DNA of 64,000 bases, from NCBI GenBank assembly GCA_966250335.1, contig CBINGZ010000020.1:23386-87385 (forward strand), written 5' to 3'. Below are positions 54,628 through 63,592 of the stretch, piece after piece. The notes under the pieces were generated by a model. The model did not search any database. It was not told the DNA's origin and saw only the letters and a list, made by a program, of their open reading frames with translations. Position 1 is the first letter of the stretch. Each line of letters opens with the position of its first letter. This DNA is from OLB7 sp966250335. GTDB taxonomy: Bacteria; Bacteroidota; Ignavibacteria; OLB7. The translations under genes were made by a program, and so were the position numbers.

Positions 54628-54714
54628 AAGGAGATGGATAATGGAGTGAGGCGGATCGGACTCCGGCACGGGGAGCCTCTCCGGAGAGGCTGTACAAAAT
54701 GGTGCAATCGGAGG

Positions 54715-54744
54715 TTGAATTCCACCTCCCCGGCACGTATTTTG
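54715..54744 (+). promoter_or_regulatory. Predicted promoter of the cobalamin-riboswitch operon
   Basis: TTG (54715-54717), a 20-bp spacer and TATTTTG (54738-54744) approximate the Bacteroidota -33/-7 promoter, with the -7 box one base short of TAnnTTTG. It lies 22 bp before the riboswitch. Confidence 0.4.
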
Positions 54745-54765
54745 GCTCTCCATTGAAAACCGATC

Positions 54766-54945
54766 GACAGGTGTCCCGCGGAACGCCGTGGGAAGAATAG
54801 GGAATGCCGTGCGTCCGGAAGGACAAATCGGCAGCGGTTGCGCCGCTGTAACGGGCGACGAATCCTCCAGCAACGCCACTGACATGCTCATCATGTCGGG
54901 AAGGTCGGAGAGATCGAATGACCCCGAAGCCAGAAGACCTGCCTG
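54766..54945 (+). promoter_or_regulatory. Cobalamin (B12) riboswitch
   Basis: The conserved blocks appear in order: GGTG near 54770, AGGGAATGCCGTG, the core GCAGCGGTTGCGCCGCTGTAAC (the usual CCCGCCACTGT region in variant form), GCCACTG, GGGAAGG and the closing AGCCAGAAGACCTGCC. It lies about 195 nt upstream of the first gene of the propeller-surface protein-BtuB operon and should shut that operon down when adenosylcobalamin is plentiful. Confidence 0.9.
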
Positions 54946-54949
54946 ACGA

Positions 54950-55005
54950 TCCTCATCCTCGACCCTCTCTGGGGTCGGCTCCTTCGCCAAAAGGAGTGAT
55001 GAGGA
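54950..55005 (+). promoter_or_regulatory. Branched RNA structure after the riboswitch (candidate expression platform)
   Basis: TCCTCATC (54950-54957) pairs with GATGAGGA (54998-55005) and encloses two smaller hairpins, CGACCC/GGGTCG and CTCCTT/AAGGAG. There is no T tract. A further hairpin at 55098-55116 lies nearer the start codon and includes a GGGAGG sequence. Confidence 0.55.
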
Positions 55006-55141
55006 AGTGATCATACCACCGCCGGGCCGCGCCTTCCTACACGGCGCCCGACCCGACGCGCCTGCATCATTTCCCCATCGAACTGACATCCATTCATTCC
55101 CGATCTGGCATCGGGAGGATTTTCGTTGTGGAGAAAACACG

Positions 55142-57481
55142 ATGCGATCATTGCGACACGTTTCCCTTCCCTCCCTTGCGGCCTCCCTGTTCACCGGGCT
55201 TCGCGCCGTAACCGTTCTCGCTGCCGTCGTCCTCTTCCTTTCCGCGGCGCTTCCCGCCAGGGGACAGTTCTATCGTACACTCCGCGCCGACAAGGGGCCC
55301 GGCTTCGTCTTCGGGGATTCGGCCAGGGGGCTGGTCCATCTCTTCACGGTGGGGGAGGACCTCAACTTCAACTACATCCTCGATCCGGGTGAGACCTCGG
55401 CCCGCTGGTTCGTGATCGACGCGAAGAGCGAACAGATCATCGATTCGCTGACGTTCGACGGCCTCTTCAACTCATGGCCGCTCCGTCCGGGGATCGACAC
55501 GGTGAACCGCCGCATCTACCTGCCGATCCTGGGGGGCGTCTCCGCCTACGACCTCGACACCCGTGAACTCCTCTCCGGCTCCGTCATGCAGGGGAATTTT
55601 TCCTCGGTGGGATACGATCCCATCGGCAACGTGCTGGCGCTCGGCATCCGTCCCGACTACACCTCGAACGGCTCCGTTCTCTTCATGGATCCGACCACCG
55701 GACGTGAGATCGGAACGGCCACCGTCGGTGTGGTCCCCTCCATGACCGTCGCGGTCTCCGATCCGGTGATCTTCGCTCCCGCCTACTACACCCTGAACGA
55801 AGGTTCGTTCGGGCAGTCGAACTCCACCCTGACCCGTATCGCCTTCAACACCGACGTCTATCGTTCGGTGAACGGCGGCAATCTCGGCGCGGGGGCGACG
55901 GCGGTGCTGGCGAACGAGGATCAGGCGTTCATTGCGGAGACCGACGCCGGTCTCGTGCGCGTGTTCGACACCGAGACGCACAAGGAACTCGACTTCTCGC
56001 CGATCAGCGTTCTCGACGGGGAGGGATCGGCGCGCCCCTCCTCACTCGCGCTGCAGGATGCGACGACACTCCTGGTCGGCACCGGCGCCGGTGACGTCAG
56101 GCGGTTCGATCTCTCGACGGGACTTCCCATCGACACGTTCGATTTCCCGAGCGGCGTCTCTTCTATCGCAGTTCGAGGAACTACCCTCTTCGCCGCCTTC
56201 GGGCTCACCCCGCCGGCGGGACCGGGAACCATGGTGGTAGCCGTCGATCTGGGGAGCGGGACGGTGACCGACACCCTGACGACCGCGGGAAATCCCGGCG
56301 CCTACTTCCTGGACGCCCGGGGGGATCTCAATATCGTGGGGCATCGCCCCGCCGACGGTCAGGTCTGGTGGAACACTTATGGGTCGGACGGCGATGTGAC
56401 GACCGAGCGGATTCTGCCGTACCGTTACGATCCGGTCGTCCCGCTCGACGCCGCCTACGACGCGACGCGCGATTCGCTCTATATCGTTCTCTATGATACA
56501 CTCTTCGCGTTCCCGGCGGTCGGCGCATCGCCGCAGGGACGGATGATCTATACGGCTCCGAAGATCCGTTCGGTCGTCGATGCGGGGGAGTATCTCCTGC
56601 TTGCCGAAATGAAGCTCGTCTCCGGCGTGAACGAGTCGTGGGTGCATATCGTCGACAAGAGCACCGGCGTCCGTGTCGTCCGGCTCCGGACGCTCGACGG
56701 GCTGACCCGGCTGGCCCCCGTGACCTCGTGGCTTCAGAACAGCCATGCCCTCTACGCGTTGACGGCGGGGGGGAGCGGGTCGTCGCTCATGGTGGTCGAT
56801 TACTCCCACAGCATTCTTGGAAATATCGGGGGCGGAGGGAACCATATCGCACTCTATCCGCCGTTCGGACTCGTCACGATGAACGGGAGTCATGAAATTC
56901 TGGCCGTCAACTTCGCGGAGCCGGAGGTGACGAAGACGTACGAGACCGGCACGGAGGGAATGAACGGGCCCCGCGAGAGCATGCTGGCGGGTGACGATGA
57001 CATCCTGACGACCACCTACACGGGCGACCTCAGAATCATCGACAAGGATGGATCGTATCATGTCAGGAAGATCGTCGGCAAGGGAGAGGGACTGGCTGTG
57101 GTGGAAGGGAAGGTCTTCATCGCCAACTCCCTGATCACCGGGACCTACCTCGCCGATTCCACCATGACGATCCTCGACCGGACGGCGCTCTCCGTCTCTC
57201 GCGAAGAGGCGCAGGCCTCGGTCGTGACGCTCGAGCAGAACGTTCCGAACCCGGTCGTCGACAGGACGGTGATCCGCTTCACGCTCGATCGAAGCGCGCA
57301 CGTCCGTCTGAACCTCTACTCCGCGAACGGAGAGCTGGTGGGGAGAGTGGCGGACGAGGAGATGGAGGAGGGAGTCTACACCGCCGACCTGAACGTCGAC
57401 GAACTGCCGGCCGGGACCTACATCTACGTGCTGGATAACGGATTCACCCGTCTGAGCCGTACGATGCAGGTGGTGAAATGA
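55142..57481 (+). CDS. B12-regulated secreted beta-propeller protein with T9SS sorting domain (possible BtuG analogue)
   Basis: A 779-residue exported protein. A signal peptide with a long hydrophobic core (VTVLAAVVLFLSAALPARG) leads into many YncE-like beta-propeller segments of the form YDPIGNVLALG, RVFDTETHKEL, RRFDLSTGLPIDTF and HIVDKSTGVRVVRL. The last ~85 residues (LEQNVPNPVVDRTVIRFTL to MQVVK) are a T9SS type-A sorting domain. It is the first gene under the cobalamin riboswitch. In Bacteroides the propeller lipoprotein BtuG sits on BtuB and captures B12; this protein may do the same with a different export route (inference). GGAG eight bases upstream supports the start. Its stop overlaps the next ATG. 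Confidence 0.82.
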   Translation: MRSLRHVSLPSLAASLFTGLRAVTVLAAVVLFLSAALPARGQFYRTLRADKGPGFVFGDSARGLVHLFTVGEDLNFNYILDPGETSARWFVIDAKSEQIIDSLTFDGLFNSWPLRPGIDTVNRRIYLPILGGVSAYDLDTRELLSGSVMQGNFSSVGYDPIGNVLALGIRPDYTSNGSVLFMDPTTGREIGTATVGVVPSMTVAVSDPVIFAPAYYTLNEGSFGQSNSTLTRIAFNTDVYRSVNGGNLGAGATAVLANEDQAFIAETDAGLVRVFDTETHKELDFSPISVLDGEGSARPSSLALQDATTLLVGTGAGDVRRFDLSTGLPIDTFDFPSGVSSIAVRGTTLFAAFGLTPPAGPGTMVVAVDLGSGTVTDTLTTAGNPGAYFLDARGDLNIVGHRPADGQVWWNTYGSDGDVTTERILPYRYDPVVPLDAAYDATRDSLYIVLYDTLFAFPAVGASPQGRMIYTAPKIRSVVDAGEYLLLAEMKLVSGVNESWVHIVDKSTGVRVVRLRTLDGLTRLAPVTSWLQNSHALYALTAGGSGSSLMVVDYSHSILGNIGGGGNHIALYPPFGLVTMNGSHEILAVNFAEPEVTKTYETGTEGMNGPRESMLAGDDDILTTTYTGDLRIIDKDGSYHVRKIVGKGEGLAVVEGKVFIANSLITGTYLADSTMTILDRTALSVSREEAQASVVTLEQNVPNPVVDRTVIRFTLDRSAHVRLNLYSANGELVGRVADEEMEEGVYTADLNVDELPAGTYIYVLDNGFTRLSRTMQVVK

Positions 57482-58464
57482 GGGCGCGCCGGTCTCATCT
57501 CCGGCGTTCCTGTCGTAGTGCGATGCTGGGGGCGGCTCTTCTGTCGGGGCTGATCGCCGCGACGGCCCCCGGGCGCCTGAACGCTCAGAGCCGCTCCGAG
57601 CGGCTTCCCGACACCGTGGTCGTGTTCAGGCCGGGGGGAGGCCCGGCAATAGGACGTGAACCGATCTATTATCCGGCGAACGTCCTCGACCTTCCCGATA
57701 CCGTCGCCCGCGCGTGGACGGCATCGGTAGATCCCTCCCGGATACTTTCGCTGGGACTGGGGGGGGAGATCGTCCTCGGCTTTACCCGGACGGCGATCGT
57801 CGACCGACCCGGACCCGATTTCACCGTGTTCGAGAATCCCTTCTACTTCGAGATCCTCGGAAACCGGAGGACGTTCGCGGAGCCGGGGGAGGTCGCGGTC
57901 AGCGCCGACGGGATCGACTTCACGGCGTTCCCCTTCGACTCTCTCTCCCTGAAGGGATGCGCCGGCGTCACGCCGGTCAACGGGGACGAAAACCCGTTCA
58001 AGCCGGAGGTCTCCGGCGGTGACCACTTCGATCTGGCCGACCTGGGGATCGACACGGTCCGCTTCATCAGGATTCGCGACGTGACCGACATCGTGATGAA
58101 GGATAGAAAACATCCGTTCTGGGACCCGACGCTGACCGGGTTCGATCTGGATGCCGTCGTCGCCCTGAACGTTCAGTCCCGCCCCGGACCCCCTACCGGC
58201 CTGCCGGAGCACCGTGACCGACTGGAGGTGCGGAGCTATACCGACGGAACCGTCGCCATCGACTACGATGTAGTGACGCCGGGTGATGTCGCGATCTATC
58301 TCTACGATGCGCTGGGACGCCGGAACGTTCTGGTGCGGCGTGAGACTCCGGAGGGGGGAAGCGTCTTCGTCGACACGGCCGGTCTTCCCCCGGGCGGCTG
58401 GTTCGCCGCCCTGGTGGTAGGTGGGCGGCTCGTCGCCGACGGACGTTTTGTCGTGGCACGATGA
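57478..58464 (+). CDS. B12-operon surface protein
   Basis: A 328-residue exported protein with a signal peptide (basic start, hydrophobic AMLGAALLSGLIAATA core). It contains SLGLGGEIVLGFTRTAIVD, GPDFTVFENPF and GEVAVSADGIDFTAFPFD, a pattern seen in putative cell-surface proteins of B12 or siderophore loci. The final ~85 residues (RLEVRSYTDGTVAIDYDV to GRFVVAR) look like a short T9SS-type beta domain. Coupling by ATGA overlaps to both neighbours, and control by the cobalamin riboswitch, imply a role in cobalamin capture at the surface; its exact function is unknown. Confidence 0.72.
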   Translation: MRARRSHLRRSCRSAMLGAALLSGLIAATAPGRLNAQSRSERLPDTVVVFRPGGGPAIGREPIYYPANVLDLPDTVARAWTASVDPSRILSLGLGGEIVLGFTRTAIVDRPGPDFTVFENPFYFEILGNRRTFAEPGEVAVSADGIDFTAFPFDSLSLKGCAGVTPVNGDENPFKPEVSGGDHFDLADLGIDTVRFIRIRDVTDIVMKDRKHPFWDPTLTGFDLDAVVALNVQSRPGPPTGLPEHRDRLEVRSYTDGTVAIDYDVVTPGDVAIYLYDALGRRNVLVRRETPEGGSVFVDTAGLPPGGWFAALVVGGRLVADGRFVVAR

Positions 58465-60458
58465 GCCGCGGCTGCCGCCGCGGTTCGATTCTCGGAGCGA
58501 TCTTCCTCTCCCCGGTTCTTCTGGCCGCACAGCCGGAGAGAGCCGGGAGGAGGGACACGCTCCGGGCCGACACCGCCCGCGTCTACAGAGCTCCGGAGAT
58601 CACCGTAGAGGAGGAGAGTATCGTGACGGGAGCATCGCGCGGGACGCAGCCGATCGCGCTCATATCTCGTGAGCGGATAGAGGCCGCGAATCCCGACGAT
58701 CTCTCCGATGTGATAGCGTTCGCTCCCGGAGTCTTCATCCGGCAGTACGGCGGCCTCGGCGGGCTGAGAACCGTATCGCTGCGCGGGACGTCATCCCAGC
58801 AGACCACGCTTCTCATCGACGGAGTACGGTATCAGAGCAGCGCCAACGGCGCCCTCGACCTGAGCAACATTCCGGCCGCGGCCGTCGAGCGGGTGGAGGT
58901 GTCGCGCGGGGGGAACGCTGCACGGTTCGGCGCGAACGCTCTCGGCGGCGCGATCAACGTCGTGACCGGCCTCCCGGATGAGCGTGGGTTCGCCCTCGGC
59001 GCGCGGGCGGAGAGCGGCTCCTTCGGCGAATGGAACGCCGGGATCGACGCGACCGGAGGGAACGGGAGCTCGAGCTGGGAGGGGATGCTCAACGCCGCCG
59101 GAGCCGCGGGAGATTATCCCTTCGCCTATTCGGAGTTTGGAACGACGTACGACACCAGGCGGACCAACGCCGATTTCAGGAATCTCTTCGGTCGCGCCTC
59201 CTGGCGGATGCAGGGGGAGGGCTTCGGCGTTTCGGCGGCGGCGCAGGGGTTCACCACGGAGCGTGGAACCCCCGGTCCCGTGGTGCAGGGGAGCCGTGAG
59301 CAGGCGCGCGCCCGGCTGGATGAACGTGAGATCTTTCTCACCGCCCGCCTTGCCCGGTCGGAGAGCGACTGGCAGGGGAGCCTGGTCGCCACCGGCCGAC
59401 TGAACGGGCTCGACTATCGCGATCCCGACGCCAGAAGCGCCGGCCCGGAAGGGATCAGCAGCAGCTACGACAGACGTGAGGCGGGACTGCTCGCGACGGT
59501 TCGTATGCCGGTCGGCGAGACCGGGCTGGTGGAAGGGATCGGAGAGATCGGCTTCGCCGGGCTGCGGGGGAACAATCTGGACCCCGGCGCGGGCGGTTCG
59601 GTCGAGAGAATTCAGGGGAGCGCGGGGATCACCGCGAGCCGGATGTTCGACAGTGTCGCCGGATCGTCCCAGCTCCTCCTCGACGCCGCGCTCCGGTTCG
59701 ACGGGTTTTCAGATATCGCTCCGGCCCTCTCTCCCTCTCTCGGAATTTCATGGCGTGTCGGCGAGACCCCTCTCCGATTGCGGGCGCACGGCGCCCTGAG
59801 CTACCGCGCACCAAGCTTCAGTGAGCAGTACTATCTCAACTACGGGAATCTCGATCTCCGTCCCGAGCGCTCCCGATCGGTCGATCTGGGGGCGACCTTC
59901 GAGCTGACGCCGGAGTTTGCCGCCGAGGCGGGAGCCTTCCTCATCGACACGCGCGATCTGATCGTCTCCGTCCCGAAAAGTCCGATAAGCTGGAGCGCGC
60001 TCAACATCGGCCGCGCGCTGTCGCGTGGGATCGAACTCTCGGCATACGGTTCCCTCTTCGAGCGGGCCCTCGATCTTCGGGCCTCCTACACCCTGATGCG
60101 CGCCGTCGATATGGGGGGGGGAGAGACCGACGGGGAAGATCTCCTCTATGCTCCGCGCGAACTCTTCAACGGGGTCTGGAACTGGCGCTTCGGCCGGTGG
60201 AGTCTGGGGGGCTCGGTGGAATATGTGAGCCACAGGTTCACGCTGCCGCTGAACGATCCCGGAACGTCGCTGCCGCATTATATCGTTGTCGGTCTCAGCG
60301 CCGGGACCCGGTTCGAGCTGGGAGGGGTCGTCTGTCGCGCCGGAGTGGAGGCGTCGAACATCTTCGATGCCCGATACCAGGTGATCCGGAATTATCCGAT
60401 GCCCGGACGGAGTTTCCGGGGAGGGATTGAACTGCGATATAGGAATGAGGGAGAGTAG
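58461..60458 (+). CDS. BtuB-like TonB-dependent receptor
   Basis: A 665-residue outer-membrane receptor. After the signal peptide (ILGAIFLSPVLLAA) comes a TonB-box-like segment (EITVEEESI), then a plug domain (about 60-170) with LSDVIAFAPGVFIRQYGG, SLRGTSSQQTTLLIDGVR and VERVEVSRGGNAARFGANALGGAINV. The remainder is a 22-strand barrel with typical late motifs (YRAPSFSEQYY, GNLDLRPERS) and an aromatic-containing last strand. B12 as ligand is inferred from the riboswitch and coupling to the two surface proteins upstream. Length is close to E. coli BtuB (about 610 residues). Confidence 0.87.
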   Translation: MSRGCRRGSILGAIFLSPVLLAAQPERAGRRDTLRADTARVYRAPEITVEEESIVTGASRGTQPIALISRERIEAANPDDLSDVIAFAPGVFIRQYGGLGGLRTVSLRGTSSQQTTLLIDGVRYQSSANGALDLSNIPAAAVERVEVSRGGNAARFGANALGGAINVVTGLPDERGFALGARAESGSFGEWNAGIDATGGNGSSSWEGMLNAAGAAGDYPFAYSEFGTTYDTRRTNADFRNLFGRASWRMQGEGFGVSAAAQGFTTERGTPGPVVQGSREQARARLDEREIFLTARLARSESDWQGSLVATGRLNGLDYRDPDARSAGPEGISSSYDRREAGLLATVRMPVGETGLVEGIGEIGFAGLRGNNLDPGAGGSVERIQGSAGITASRMFDSVAGSSQLLLDAALRFDGFSDIAPALSPSLGISWRVGETPLRLRAHGALSYRAPSFSEQYYLNYGNLDLRPERSRSVDLGATFELTPEFAAEAGAFLIDTRDLIVSVPKSPISWSALNIGRALSRGIELSAYGSLFERALDLRASYTLMRAVDMGGGETDGEDLLYAPRELFNGVWNWRFGRWSLGGSVEYVSHRFTLPLNDPGTSLPHYIVVGLSAGTRFELGGVVCRAGVEASNIFDARYQVIRNYPMPGRSFRGGIELRYRNEGE

Positions 60459-60485
60459 AGATCGTCGTCACCGTCAATACCTGTT

Positions 60486-61754
60486 ATGAAGGATCATCGA
60501 GATCATAGAAATCGTCCCCGACCGACCCGGCCGCGCACGGCGCCGGCCCGCAGGGAGTCGTCGTTTGCCGATATGGTGATGGCGCCGGTTCTGGAACGAT
60601 CCCGCACGGGGGAGCGCCCGGTGGAGCCGCTGGCCCGCCTCGACTACCCGGAGGAACTGGCGCTGAAACAGGAGGCGCTTCTCCGTTTCTGGCGCGATCA
60701 CCGCCTGGCCGGAACGCCTGAAACGATCCTCCCCTCGCCCCTTCCCCGGCGATACCGGACGACCACGAAACGACGGGCGGGGATACGTGGAGGAAGGTTC
60801 GCGCTCGGCTTCGCCGAAACACATCTCAGGGGGGAGGGGGGACTCCTCCCGGTGTCGCTGCTGGAGCCCGAGGCCCATACCGCGATCTATCGGTTCCTTC
60901 ATGCAAAGATCGGCACCCCTCCGTATGTGGCCCTGGCGGAACATCTCAATTACGTGATCATCCGCGGCAGTTACGATGAGGTGATGGTGATCCTCAACGT
61001 CGATCTTCTGAATGCCGAGGTGGTCAGGAAGGTCAAGCTGCTGGGGGAGCATCTGAAATCGCTCGACTCCAGGATCATCGGGGCCTTCATGTTCCATGAT
61101 CCCACACGATCCGACTACTACCTTGACCAGGGAACCGCGCCCGGCAGATTGCAGTGGAAGAAGCTCTTCGGCGCCGACAGATATCTGTTGAAGGTAGGGG
61201 AACGGAGATATCTGCTCCCCCCCTCTTCCTTCTCGCAGGTCAACGAGTCGATGATTCCGGTCATGCTGGAGGAGGCCCGGAAGATGCTGGCTCCCGACGG
61301 AACCGGGCGTCTGCTCGATCTCTACTGCGGCTACGGTCTCTTCTCCCATTATCTGGGTGATGATTACGCGGAGATCGTCGGGGTCGATATCGAGGGGGAT
61401 TCGATCACGGCTGCCGCGGCGATAGCGAAGCGTGGGGCGCATCGGGCGGCCATGAACTTCACCGCGCTGAACATCCGTCGGGCATCGCTTCCTCGCGCGC
61501 TGCCGCCTCCGGGTCCCATGGAAGAGGTCCAGCTCCTTGATCCCCCGCGAAGCGGCGCGGAGCCGGGAGTCGCCGCGTATCTGGCCGCCCGGTCTCCGAA
61601 GCGGGTTCTTCACATCTTCTGCGGAGTCGATGAAATCCCGCGTCAGCTTGCCGAGTGGGAGGGAGGCGGATATGTGGTCCGCAGAACGGCGCCGCTGGAC
61701 ATGTTCGCCGGAACACCGAACCTTGAGGTGATGGTGCTGCTGGAAAGAGGGTAG
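60486..61754 (+). CDS. Class I SAM-dependent RNA (uracil-5)-methyltransferase-like protein (TrmA/RlmC/RlmD family)
   Basis: A 422-residue enzyme. After an Arg/Pro-rich N terminus it shows the family's central region (PPSSFSQVNESMIPVML), the SAM motif LLDLYCGYGLFSHYL, VDIEGDSI, and LLDPPRSGAEPGV, the DPPR motif of uracil-5-methyltransferases. The catalytic Cys position is probably in HIFCGVDEIPRQL, where classical enzymes have YxSCxPxT. No iron-sulfur CxxxxxCxxC motif or TRAM domain is visible. The role is inferred to be rRNA or tRNA uridine methylation. It sits between the B12 operon and the YncE-like lipoprotein. Confidence 0.8.
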   Translation: MKDHRDHRNRPRPTRPRTAPARRESSFADMVMAPVLERSRTGERPVEPLARLDYPEELALKQEALLRFWRDHRLAGTPETILPSPLPRRYRTTTKRRAGIRGGRFALGFAETHLRGEGGLLPVSLLEPEAHTAIYRFLHAKIGTPPYVALAEHLNYVIIRGSYDEVMVILNVDLLNAEVVRKVKLLGEHLKSLDSRIIGAFMFHDPTRSDYYLDQGTAPGRLQWKKLFGADRYLLKVGERRYLLPPSSFSQVNESMIPVMLEEARKMLAPDGTGRLLDLYCGYGLFSHYLGDDYAEIVGVDIEGDSITAAAAIAKRGAHRAAMNFTALNIRRASLPRALPPPGPMEEVQLLDPPRSGAEPGVAAYLAARSPKRVLHIFCGVDEIPRQLAEWEGGGYVVRRTAPLDMFAGTPNLEVMVLLERG

Positions 61755-61821
61755 GGAGAAGGGAGTGGAGAATCCCTTCGTTCACGTTGTATCGAACCAT
61801 GAAATATTGATCCGAAATATC

Positions 61822-62904
61822 ATGCGATACTCACCGGTCCTTTATACTGCAATAATCCTCCTTGTAATTCTCGTTTCCGGGTGTGTATCGGACCCCGGAA
61901 AGAGTGAACAGAATGATCTCACCGGTGATTTTTCGCACGGAATTCTTATCGTGAACGAAGGATTATGGCGTCAGGATAATTCCACTCTTACCTACCATAA
62001 TCCACAGACCGAAAAGGTGGTGCAGGACTATTTCGGGAAAAGAAATCCGGGGTTGCGAATAGGGGATACGGGGAACGATATCGTGGTGCGGAACGACAGG
62101 GCATATATCGTGGTCTCCACTTCCCGCACCGTTGAAATACTCGATCTGCCGTCGGGAACATCTGCGGGACGGGTTGTTTTTCCGGGGGTGGGGGAGCTGC
62201 GATATATGACGATCGTGGATGATACGACGGCGTTCGTCACCACGCGCGACGACGATATCATCCGCTTCAATCCGGCCTCGCAGACCGTGGGGGAGCATAT
62301 GGCTGTCGGTCCTTCACCGGAAGGAATCGCATACGCGGCAGGGAAAATCTTCGTGGCGAACTCGGCGCTCGGTGCGCTTCGTCAGGAGGAACCGAAAGCG
62401 AACACCGTATCCGTCATCGATGTTTCAGCCGGTATTGAAATCGCTGCTCCGGAATTCGGGCATAATCCCTGGACGCTTCATTATCATCCGTCGCTCGGCA
62501 TGGTATACCTTCTTTCGCGTCCGTTGTATCCCGATTCGGTGGGAGCGCTTGTGGAAATCGATCCCGTCACCGTCACGGAAACAAGGCGATGGGAAATAAT
62601 AAATTCAGGGCCTGCGGAAATGGCGTTCAATAACAGCGAACGGATCGCGTATGTGCTCGGTTCGGAGGGTGTGTTGAAAATCGATCTGAATAAATCACGC
62701 GACATACCCGCTCTGATAGCTTCGGCGCGTTCAAACAATACCAGGGCATTTTTCGACATCGGAATTTCTCCGGCGGGGGATATCTACGTCAGCGATGCGC
62801 GGCTCTACACGACGCCCGGCAGCGTTCTCGTCTTCACTCCGGAGGGGAGATTCATCCGTCGATTCCAGAGCGGATTGAACCCCGGGGCGTTCGGCTTCTA
62901 CTGA
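61822..62904 (+). CDS. YncE/DUF5074-like beta-propeller lipoprotein (BtuG-like)
   Basis: A 360-residue lipoprotein: signal peptide with lipobox (LVSGC), then a seven-bladed propeller. ILIVNEGLWRQDNSTLTYHN, RIGDTGNDIVV and DRAYIVVSTSRTVEILDL strongly recall the YncE/DUF5074 family to which Bacteroides BtuG belongs. ATG 61822 is chosen, as it begins the signal peptide. Base composition is visibly lower in GC than in surrounding genes (for example AATAATAAATTC-type stretches), hinting at acquisition from elsewhere. Its nearness to the riboswitch operon suggests a cobalamin-binding role; it has no riboswitch of its own. Confidence 0.75.
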   Translation: MRYSPVLYTAIILLVILVSGCVSDPGKSEQNDLTGDFSHGILIVNEGLWRQDNSTLTYHNPQTEKVVQDYFGKRNPGLRIGDTGNDIVVRNDRAYIVVSTSRTVEILDLPSGTSAGRVVFPGVGELRYMTIVDDTTAFVTTRDDDIIRFNPASQTVGEHMAVGPSPEGIAYAAGKIFVANSALGALRQEEPKANTVSVIDVSAGIEIAAPEFGHNPWTLHYHPSLGMVYLLSRPLYPDSVGALVEIDPVTVTETRRWEIINSGPAEMAFNNSERIAYVLGSEGVLKIDLNKSRDIPALIASARSNNTRAFFDIGISPAGDIYVSDARLYTTPGSVLVFTPEGRFIRRFQSGLNPGAFGFY

Positions 62905-63275
62905 CAAAACGTTCCCCGAAACCGGCGTTGGAACAAGCTTTAACAACTCGGGCCCTCCGGATTGTGCATATTGTGTCTCCTTCACGACGGCCACGCCACT
63001 AAGCGGGGCCGTTTTGTCCGGAAGCTCTTTGAATCCGCAAGCATACATCCCGTAACACTCGACCGGGCACTACGCCCGATCCGAGAGCGTCTGCTCTCAG
63101 CACCGCACACGAAGCTGGTCTTCAGCGAGCGAATCAGGGAACAGAGGCAACCGTGGCGTTCGCGCCGCAGGGCTCCCGTCTTCGACGGATGAGCCGGGGC
63201 CGTTTCGACTCTGATCCGATGGCGTGTGGTAATGAAGGTTCCCGAATCGAAAACATTCGGAAACAATTGGACCTC
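62905..63275. other. Gene-free region upstream of the rRNA promoters
   Basis: About 370 bp with no credible gene. It contains the terminator-like hairpin at 62987-63015 and otherwise nothing I recognise. Confidence 0.45.
62987..63015 (+). terminator. Terminator-like hairpin after the YncE-like lipoprotein gene
   Basis: ACGGCC (62987-62992) pairs with GGCCGT (63007-63012), followed by TTT. The stem is short and the T run weak, but it separates the lipoprotein gene from the rRNA promoters. Confidence 0.45.
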
Positions 63276-63307
63276 TTGACAACGGCATCACGAACACCGT
63301 ATGTTTG
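63276..63307 (+). promoter_or_regulatory. rRNA promoter P1
   Basis: TTGACA (63276-63281), an 18-bp spacer and TATGTTTG (63300-63307), an exact TAnnTTTG. Nearly identical to P2 96 bp downstream. Confidence 0.8.
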
Positions 63308-63371
63308 CACCCCCTTCGCCGCACGACGGCCGCTTGAAAAAGCGACCGCGAAAAAAAAGCGAACGAGGGTA

Positions 63372-63403
63372 TTGACAACGGGATCACGAAAGTAGTATGT
63401 TTG
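63372..63403 (+). promoter_or_regulatory. rRNA promoter P2
   Basis: TTGACA (63372-63377), an 18-bp spacer and TATGTTTG (63396-63403). Most of the 32 bp is shared with P1, including the spacer stretch ATCACGAA. Confidence 0.8.
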
Positions 63404-63477
63404 TGGCCCCTCTGACTGAACGGCCGACGTTCAGCAGCGCGGAAGAAGCGACGGCAGGTGCCGACGAGACAACCGAA

Positions 63478-63490
63478 AGTTCTTTGACAA
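63478..63490 (+). promoter_or_regulatory. boxA-like antitermination element in the rRNA leader
   Basis: AGTTCTTTGACAA resembles the boxA consensus (TGCTCTTTAACA) that recruits Nus factors to rRNA transcripts. It follows P2 by about 75 bp and lies some 245 bp before the 16S rRNA. Confidence 0.6.
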
Positions 63491-63592
63491 CCGAGATGAT
63501 CGCAGCTAACAGGCTTCAGCGAGAGCGAAGCAGGTGAAGCGGCGATGAACAGAGAGACATTATATATAGTGTGCAGCAAACACACGACAAGT

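Noticed and set aside
63484..63489. A third TTGACA as another rRNA promoter
   Set aside because: No TAnnTTTG lies 18-20 bp downstream; the sequence context fits a boxA-like element better.
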